Assembly (NCBI GenBank): GCA_029861655.1
Contig: JAOTZA010000066.1
Coordinates: 1-12,541, forward strand
From: Acidobacteriota bacterium
Lineage (GTDB): Bacteria > Acidobacteriota > Thermoanaerobaculia > Multivoradales > JAHEKO01
Reading direction: 5' to 3'
Length of the DNA: 12,541 bases
This document shows, piece by piece, positions 7,548-12,541 of the stretch. Positions within the stretch are counted from its first letter, which is position 1. Each line of letters starts with the position of its first letter. The position numbers and the translations under genes were made by a program. The notes below the pieces were generated by a model, which was not told where the DNA came from, did not search any database, and saw nothing but the letters and a program-made list of their open reading frames with translations.

Positions 7548-8738
7548 ATGCGCCGCCTTCGACTGACGACAGCCGGAGAGAGTCACGGCCCGGGCTTGAC
7601 CGCCGTTCTGACCGGCGTGCCCGCAGGTCTCGAGATCGACTTTGATTTTGTCGCCCGCGATCTCGCGCGCCGGCAGCACGGTCACGGCCGTGGTCACCGC
7701 ATGAAGATCGAGCGGGACGAGGTGGAGTTTCGCGGCGGATTGCGAGGCGGCGAGTCGCTCGGCTCTCCAATCGCGATGTGGATCGAAAACCGGGACCACA
7801 AGAACTGGAATCAGGTCATGAGCCCGGTTGTCAACAACCCCGACCAGAGCGAAAAACGCCGGCTACACTCGCCGCGGCCCGGCCACGCCGACCTGGCCGG
7901 CGGGCTCAAGTATCTGCGCCGCGACCTGCGCGACGTTCTCGAGCGGGCCTCCGCTCGCGAGAGTGCGGCTCGTGTAGCTGCCGGCGCCATCGCAAAGATC
8001 CTGCTGCGGCGATTTGGGATCGAGATCAAGAGCGGTGTGCGTTCGCTCGGTCCCGTCGGCGCCGGGCGTCCGACCCCGACCTGGGCAGAGATCGACCAGG
8101 TAGACGATCGGTCACCGCTGCGCGCGGTAGACCGGGAGCTCGAGCCCGAAATGGTCGCTTTGGTGGACCGCATGAAGGCCGAGGGGGACACGCTGGGTGG
8201 AAGCGTGACGGTCATCGCCCACAACGTCCCGGCGGGACTGGGATCTCATGTCCAGTGGGACGACAAGCTCGACGGTCGCTTATGCCGAGCCGTCATGTCC
8301 GTTCCCGCGGTCAAGGCGGTCGAGATCGGCTCGGCTCTGACCGTGTCGAACGGCTCGGGGAGCGAGGCGCACGACGGAATCGAAGCCGGCAAGCGCGGCG
8401 ATGACGGCTCCTGGGCTCGCACCACCAACCGGGCTGGTGGCCTCGAGGGCGGTGTGACAAACGGACAGGACGTCGTCATCACAGCCTACAAGAAGCCCAT
8501 CTCCACTCTCCTCAAGGGCCTCCCCTCGGTAGATCTGGACACCCTCAAGGCTCATCGCTCGCAATACGAGAGAAGCGACGTCACCGCCCTGCCGGCGGCG
8601 GGCGTGATCGCAGAATCAATGGTGGCTCTGATCTTGGCGGACGCCTTGCTCGAGAAAATCGGCGGCGATTCCATGACGGAGCTCGAAGCTCACTTCCAAG
8701 CGACCCAAGCCCTCCAGCGCACCTGGCCCAGCCGCTAG
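7548..8738 (+). CDS. aroC: Chorismate synthase
   Basis: Last step of the shikimate pathway: reduced-FMN-dependent elimination of phosphate from EPSP to give chorismate. The 396 residues contain TAGESHGPG (8-16, catalytic H13), the basic RRQHGHGRGHRM loop (41-52), RPGHADLAGGLKY (110-122, catalytic H113), RASARESAARV (133-143), GSEAHDG (271-277), TTNRAGGLEGGVTNG (292-306), and RSDVTALPAAGVIAES (342-357) with the conserved Asp. The NRAGGLEGG form resembles Bacillus and actinobacterial enzymes more than the NNSGGILGG form of E. coli. The ATG at 7548 is chosen because it starts exactly at the family N-terminus; upstream sequence in this frame lies inside the thioesterase gene. Third gene of the plus-strand cluster, ending 44 bp from a convergent transporter gene with no strong terminator between. 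Confidence 0.97.
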   Translation: MRRLRLTTAGESHGPGLTAVLTGVPAGLEIDFDFVARDLARRQHGHGRGHRMKIERDEVEFRGGLRGGESLGSPIAMWIENRDHKNWNQVMSPVVNNPDQSEKRRLHSPRPGHADLAGGLKYLRRDLRDVLERASARESAARVAAGAIAKILLRRFGIEIKSGVRSLGPVGAGRPTPTWAEIDQVDDRSPLRAVDRELEPEMVALVDRMKAEGDTLGGSVTVIAHNVPAGLGSHVQWDDKLDGRLCRAVMSVPAVKAVEIGSALTVSNGSGSEAHDGIEAGKRGDDGSWARTTNRAGGLEGGVTNGQDVVITAYKKPISTLLKGLPSVDLDTLKAHRSQYERSDVTALPAAGVIAESMVALILADALLEKIGGDSMTELEAHFQATQALQRTWPSR

Positions 8739-8782
8739 CGTCGAGCGAGCGCAACGCTGTCCTGGCGCACAGGTTTCGCCGC

Positions 8783-9664
8783 CTAGAGAAGTATGAGGAG
8801 GATCCCCACCGCCATCATCACGATAGCCCCCACCTTGTGTCGGTTCACCGACTCGGCGAAGAACAACCTCCCCAGGACAACGGCCATCACCGAACCCACG
8901 GCTCGTTTGATCGACTCGACAACACCCGCCCACGCCATCGTCAGCGCAAGGAGTAGAAACGCCAGCGCCACGACGCTCACAAGGACGCTCAAGACGAGCA
9001 TGCCGGTGTCCCGGCGATCGGTCTTGAGCTCGGCAGCCCGCCCACCGGCGAAAAGCAGAGCGCCACAGCCGATTCCGACACCGGCGTTGAGCGCCAACCC
9101 ATGCCACTGCGGCGTGGCCGCCGCCATCGCCAATTTGTCGAGTGGGGTCGCCAGCGCCCAGAAAAACGAAACGCCCACCATCATGACGCTCCCCTTCTCG
9201 CGCAACAGCGCTTTCCAGCCGGCCCTGGCCGACAGCCCTTCCCCGGCCTCCAGGTTGAGACGAAACGCTGCAAAGACCACGACCAGGATCCCAAACCCTT
9301 GCCGTGGAGAGGGCACTTCGCCCAGCATCGGAATGGACAAAAGAGCCACAAACACGGGTGTAAGCGAGAGAAACGGGATGGTCGCCGAGAACGGTGAGAC
9401 GCGTACGGCCCTCAAGAACAGCAAGTTAGCTGCGATGTTGAGCACGATCGAGCCACCACCCGGGAGGTAGTAACCGGACCCGAGACGCCAGTCGCCTTGG
9501 ACCGCGACCCAGGCGAGAAAAAAGGGCAACTGGCCGGCCGAGACATAGAAAAGAAGCGGCAAGGCCCGCATCCTCGCCATCAACACCTTGCGGCAAAGAT
9601 CGAGGCCTGAATAGGCCAGCGCCGCACCCGCGGCGAGCAACAGCCCGGCCAGCGCGACGCTCAT
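8783..9664 (-). CDS. EamA/DMT-family membrane transporter
   Basis: A 293-residue integral membrane protein with about ten hydrophobic helices (near 5-20, 35-53, 70-86, 90-114, 123-137, 158-173, 186-206, 220-243, 246-268, 276-293). It falls into two similar halves, as in the drug/metabolite transporter superfamily. The end of each half shows the EamA pattern: SPFSATIPFLSLTPVFVALL then LGE in the first, GVVESIKRAVGSVMAVVLGR then FFAES in the second. Substrate cannot be predicted. The start ATG lies 18 bp after the stop of the bactofilin-like gene, so it is probably the last gene of that operon. A soluble basic/acidic stretch around 138-157 is the cytoplasmic link between halves. It is convergent with aroC. 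Confidence 0.85.
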   Translation of the reverse strand: MSVALAGLLLAAGAALAYSGLDLCRKVLMARMRALPLLFYVSAGQLPFFLAWVAVQGDWRLGSGYYLPGGGSIVLNIAANLLFLRAVRVSPFSATIPFLSLTPVFVALLSIPMLGEVPSPRQGFGILVVVFAAFRLNLEAGEGLSARAGWKALLREKGSVMMVGVSFFWALATPLDKLAMAAATPQWHGLALNAGVGIGCGALLFAGGRAAELKTDRRDTGMLVLSVLVSVVALAFLLLALTMAWAGVVESIKRAVGSVMAVVLGRLFFAESVNRHKVGAIVMMAVGILLILL

Positions 9665-9682
9665 TCGGGACGGGAGTGGAGG

Positions 9683-10594
9683 CTAGCCGCCAGAGCCGTC
9701 GGTGAAGTGACCGTCGATCAGCCCATAGACTCGCTGGATGTCTTTGCCCGGCTCTACAATTCGCCCAAACAGCGTTCGGTAGGTGAGGCGCAGGGTCTCG
9801 AGATCGTGGTCGCGAAGCAATTTGACAATTTCCTCAATCGCTCTCTGCGACGTCGGCCCATACGACGGCCGCGTGAACTCGCGTTCCAGAATCACCTGCG
9901 AGAAAAACAACGGATCGGGCAAACCGCCCTCGCCGCGATGCGAAGTGGTCGCGGCGCTTGGGTCGGCCTCTTTGGACCCATCGGTCGCGGGCCCAACGTC
10001 GTGTGTCGGCCCGCGGTCGTCGCCGTCATCGACACCGGCGAGTAGAAAAGCCGAGACGTTCTCCCTTTCAGCACCGTCCCCCCCTTCCCCCCCGTCGTCC
10101 CCGGCGGTCTCCCCCTCACCGAGCTCGACCTGCCGACGGTCCGTAAACCTCGGTAAGGCCCTCAGCTCGTTGGCGAATCGGGAGAAGAGCAGAAAGAGCT
10201 CCTTCTCGGACCGGAAGTTCCCCACTAGCCGCGCGTTCTGGCCGACCTCGAGCCGCTCGGTCTCCTGCAGGACGATGTTGGCGCGCGCCGAATCTTCAAG
10301 ATGGATCGAGTGAGCCATCACCTTCCAAGCGGTCAGGGTACCTTCGACAAAACAGGTTCCGGCACAACGGACGTTGACCGCCTCGACGTCGGCATGGGGC
10401 TCGATACGGATCGACCCGTTCATCGACTCCAATGTCGAGTAGTGACCCGAGTGCTGGATCACCAGGTTCCCGGGCGTGCGGATCGATAACTGGCCGTGCA
10501 CATCGACCTGGATATCAGTCCCTTCCGGGATGATCATGGTCGGCGCTTTTTCGGCGCCAGGTGGCTGTGTGTGCTTTCCGGGTTCCGTTGCCAT
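9683..10594 (-). CDS. Bactofilin-like beta-helix protein with acidic linker and extra C-terminal domain
   Basis: A 303-residue protein without signal peptide or membrane helix. Residues about 20-127 show a strand-turn periodicity of about 16-18 residues with small or glycine turns (DIQVDVHGQLSIRT, GTCFVEGTLTAWKV, then ARANIVLQ and RLEVGQNARLVGNF). This is the style of bactofilins, polymer-forming cytoskeletal right-handed beta-helices. A short helical stretch follows (130-147), then a glycine/aspartate/glutamate-rich linker (about 157-215) and a separate, probably helical C-terminal region (about 225-297: AIEEIVKLL, DLETLRLTYRTLFGRI) that I do not recognise. Bactofilins are usually shorter, with only disordered tails. 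It sits 47 bp downstream of an M23 peptidase, a known partnership, and the EamA gene follows. An AAGGGG Shine-Dalgarno 9 nt before the ATG supports the start. The family call rests on repeat pattern and context. Confidence 0.6.
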   Translation of the reverse strand: MATEPGKHTQPPGAEKAPTMIIPEGTDIQVDVHGQLSIRTPGNLVIQHSGHYSTLESMNGSIRIEPHADVEAVNVRCAGTCFVEGTLTAWKVMAHSIHLEDSARANIVLQETERLEVGQNARLVGNFRSEKELFLLFSRFANELRALPRFTDRRQVELGEGETAGDDGGEGGDGAERENVSAFLLAGVDDGDDRGPTHDVGPATDGSKEADPSAATTSHRGEGGLPDPLFFSQVILEREFTRPSYGPTSQRAIEEIVKLLRDHDLETLRLTYRTLFGRIVEPGKDIQRVYGLIDGHFTDGSGG

Positions 10595-10641
10595 CGTCCA
10601 GCGCCCCTTGGTCGCTCGCCTCTTAGTCCGATTTCGGCCGT

Positions 10642-11742
10642 CTAACGCCCAATAATACGCGGTAGCGGTTCGAAGTCACGCAGGGTGGGCGCTCGACGCG
10701 CTCGCACCAACAGTTGCTCCTCGTCGCGCCAGCGATGGTCGAGGATGTAGATTCGCGGATCAACGGGCTCGTGACGCCCTTCCTCGGCGCGATGACGAAC
10801 CTCGTAATGGAGGTGCGGGCTCGTACTCCAGCCGGTGTTGCCAACCGTCGCGATCACCATGCCCTGCTTCACATCCTGCCCTTGCCTCACCAGAGTCTCT
10901 TCACAGTGGCCAAAGAGCGTGATGAACCGGGAGCCGTGCCGCAACGCCACCAAATTGCCATATCGCCACCAGGCGACACTCTGGCGCAATGGATAGCGCC
11001 CGGCAAACACCACTTGACCATCGGCCGGGGCGTAGATCGGTGTGCCCGGTGGCGCCGCCAGGTCGATTCCGGCATGAAAGTCGGCCTTCTTGGTAAAAGG
11101 ACTCCGTCGATTGCCGAACGGGCTGGTCAGGACGAATTCCGAGCCTCGTAGAGGCGCCGTCGACGGCGTCATCTCCACCTGATCGCCATGGGCGTCTTCG
11201 AAGCTCTGAACCTCGTCGAGAAAGGTCTCCAGCACTCTTTGCTGCTCGCGAATCCGAGCCTCCATCGCGGCGCCCTGTCGAATCACCGCCGAGTACATCG
11301 ACTCCGGAACCTCCCGGCTCTCGAACGGGAACCCGCCCTGTCCAACGGAGACACCGCTTTCGAGACCATACGCGAGGTAGATCCGGCTCATTCTCAGATG
11401 CAGCTCCTCGCTCTCCCCACTGACACCTTCCATCCTGCGAATCAGGTCTTGCAGTCGCTCACCCTGCCGGCGGCGCTCGCTCACCAAGGACTCGTATTCC
11501 TTGCGACCGAGCAGATCCGATATCACCTGCGGCGCGACAAAAGTATTGAAACCCATAAACAACAGGAATGCCAGCAAGCCGGCGCAGATCAGCGCAATCT
11601 GGCGCCGGTCGAGAAAAAAATACCGAACCTTGCGACGAATGTCGCTTGGGTGGATCTGGATCTCGAGCAGGGGCTTCGAATCCCCTCCTCTCACCTGTTG
11701 CTTACGGTTTTTTCCGCCTCCGAAAGGCCATCTTCTCTTCAC
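10642..11742 (-). CDS. Membrane-anchored M23 (LytM-type) peptidoglycan endopeptidase
   Basis: Zinc peptidase predicted to cleave peptidoglycan cross-links in the periplasm. With the start used here (366 residues): basic cytoplasmic N-terminus, one membrane helix (about 48-65), an alpha-helical probable coiled coil (about 80-185), then an M23 domain (about 200-335). All metal and catalytic positions are present: H223 and D227 in FHAGIDLA, H279 in LFGHC, and H310/H312 in SPHLHYEV. A Cys after H279, where Leu, Met or Asn is usual, is mildly odd. The start is uncertain. GTG 11742 is preferred because the 23 residues from TTG 11811 are rich in Trp, His and Asn with weak GC3, although that TTG has AGAGG 6 nt upstream. 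It lies in a minus-strand row between the SuhB-family gene and the bactofilin-like gene, which suggests a cell-wall shaping module. Confidence 0.9.
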   Translation of the reverse strand: MKRRWPFGGGKNRKQQVRGGDSKPLLEIQIHPSDIRRKVRYFFLDRRQIALICAGLLAFLLFMGFNTFVAPQVISDLLGRKEYESLVSERRRQGERLQDLIRRMEGVSGESEELHLRMSRIYLAYGLESGVSVGQGGFPFESREVPESMYSAVIRQGAAMEARIREQQRVLETFLDEVQSFEDAHGDQVEMTPSTAPLRGSEFVLTSPFGNRRSPFTKKADFHAGIDLAAPPGTPIYAPADGQVVFAGRYPLRQSVAWWRYGNLVALRHGSRFITLFGHCEETLVRQGQDVKQGMVIATVGNTGWSTSPHLHYEVRHRAEEGRHEPVDPRIYILDHRWRDEEQLLVRARRAPTLRDFEPLPRIIGR

Positions 11743-11820
11743 GTCGCAACGGACCCTAGCATGATTCCAAACCCATCGGCTGTGGCGATTCTCACCCCGG
11801 GAGGGGTTCAAAAGGGACCT

Positions 11821-12541
11821 CTATCTACCGATCGTCAACGCCTCCAGGGTGTGTTCCGAAGCGTGCCTGGCTACCCTTTCGGACAGTGCGGCGTGAACTC
11901 CCGGTGTACCTGCGAGGATGTTCCCGGTCTCCACAAAACGGTCCCCACCGTCCAGATCGCTCACTCGGCCGCCGGCCTCGCTGACCAGAAGACTGCCCGC
12001 CGCCACGTCCCATGGCGCCAGGTGGAACTCGAAGAAGCCGTCGAAAACTCCGGCGGCCGTATAGGCCAGATCGAGCGCCGCGGCGCCGCAGCGGCGGACT
12101 GCGCGTGCCGCCAGAAAGACCTCTCCAAAGACTCGCAAATATGTCGGCAGGGCTTGCCGCGCCTTGAACGGAAATCCGGTGGCCAGAAAACAGCCCCCTA
12201 GATCCTCCGCTCCCGACACCGTCATTTGTTCCCCGTTCCATGTCGCTCCCTCGCCCAAGCCGGCGCTGAAAAGCTCATCCCGCTCGGGCTCGTAGACCGC
12301 GCCCGCGATCATTTCGCCGTTCGCCCGGCAAGCGACCGACACGGCGTAGAACGGCAGCCCCTGGAGGAAATTGGTGGTGCCATCCAGCGGGTCGACAATC
12401 CACTCGATATCAGACGTTGCGTCCTCCACACCGGCAAGCGCACCCGCCTCCTCGGTGAGAATTCGATGGCCCGGGAAACGCTCGCGGATCCAAGCGACGA
12501 TCGTCTCTTCGGCCGCCCGGTCGGCCGCGGTCACGAAGTCA
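11821..12541 (-). CDS. Inositol monophosphatase/SuhB family phosphatase (5' end outside window)
   Basis: 239 residues are visible and the N-terminus lies beyond the right edge: the frame stays open to the last bases, reading DFVTAADRAAEE, a segment that in this family follows some 35-45 further residues. The internal GTG at 12534 is the Val of that segment, not the start. Family features seen: LTEEAG (metal-binding Glu), VDPLDGTTNFLQGLP (the DPxDGTxNF signature) and APWDVAAGSLLVSEAGG (the WDxAAG signature), so the Mg-dependent phosphatase site is complete. Possible substrates include inositol phosphates or related sugar phosphates, and E. coli SuhB also acts in rRNA transcription antitermination; sequence alone does not choose. 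It ends 78 bp before the preferred M23 start, or 9 bp before the alternative TTG start, and is read in the same direction. Confidence 0.92.
   Translation of the reverse strand, partial: DFVTAADRAAEETIVAWIRERFPGHRILTEEAGALAGVEDATSDIEWIVDPLDGTTNFLQGLPFYAVSVACRANGEMIAGAVYEPERDELFSAGLGEGATWNGEQMTVSGAEDLGGCFLATGFPFKARQALPTYLRVFGEVFLAARAVRRCGAAALDLAYTAAGVFDGFFEFHLAPWDVAAGSLLVSEAGGRVSDLDGGDRFVETGNILAGTPGVHAALSERVARHASEHTLEALTIGR

Noticed and set aside
8739..8782. Possible bidirectional terminator between aroC and the EamA gene (AGCGT/ACGCT and CCTG/CAGG stems, then TTT).
   Set aside because: Stems are only 4-5 bp, one has a 12-nt loop, and there is no real T-run; too weak to call.
11794..11807. ACCCC/GGGGT inverted repeat just downstream of the SuhB-family gene.
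   Set aside because: A 5-bp stem without a T-tract on the minus strand; it is more likely chance or part of the peptidase leader.
11188..12201. A 337-codon plus-strand frame antisense to the M23 and SuhB-family genes.
   Set aside because: Both minus-strand genes show complete catalytic signatures across the same stretch; the antisense frame shows none.

Overview
The window looks like ordinary chromosomal backbone from a GC-rich bacterium (roughly 60% G+C by eye, mostly G/C at third codon positions). A membrane-anchored M23 peptidase, a bactofilin-like protein and an HD-GYP receptor suggest a Gram-negative-type envelope. Acidobacteriota or a similar MAG-rich phylum is a guess from gene style and cannot be proven from this sequence. 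There are no tRNAs, rRNAs, insertion sequences, CRISPR arrays or phage genes. Ten protein genes pack the window almost completely, and two are cut by its edges.

Left block, minus strand (1-6325). A gamma-carbonic-anhydrase-like beta-helix protein leads a tight cluster with hisS, aspS and aroB. The junctions are 1 nt, a 4-nt ATGA overlap and a 4-nt GTGA overlap, so this is almost certainly one translationally coupled operon. A small GC hairpin follows aroB. A well-formed sigma-70-like promoter then precedes a membrane-bound HD-GYP cyclic-di-GMP phosphodiesterase, whose C-terminus runs off the left edge.

Middle block, plus strand (6381-8738). Diverging from the first block across a 55-bp gap are a family-2 glycosyltransferase, a hotdog-fold acyl-CoA thioesterase that overlaps it by 38 bp, and aroC (chorismate synthase) 11 bp further on. 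Two shikimate-pathway genes (aroB, aroC) therefore end two divergent operons.

Right block, minus strand (8783-12541), convergent with aroC. In transcription order it holds an inositol-monophosphatase/SuhB-family gene (5' end outside the window), a membrane-anchored M23 endopeptidase, a bactofilin-like beta-helix protein with an acidic linker and an extra C-terminal domain, and a ten-helix EamA-type transporter. The M23/bactofilin pair is the most interesting part: it resembles the bactofilin plus LytM/M23 peptidase modules that shape cell walls elsewhere, and the extra C-terminal region is not one I recognise.

I found no convincing evidence of an undescribed defence, mobile or RNA-based system. 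The best leads are the bactofilin/peptidase module with its unusual architecture, a paired G7 tract inside the bactofilin-like gene, and an AspRS that may be non-discriminating.
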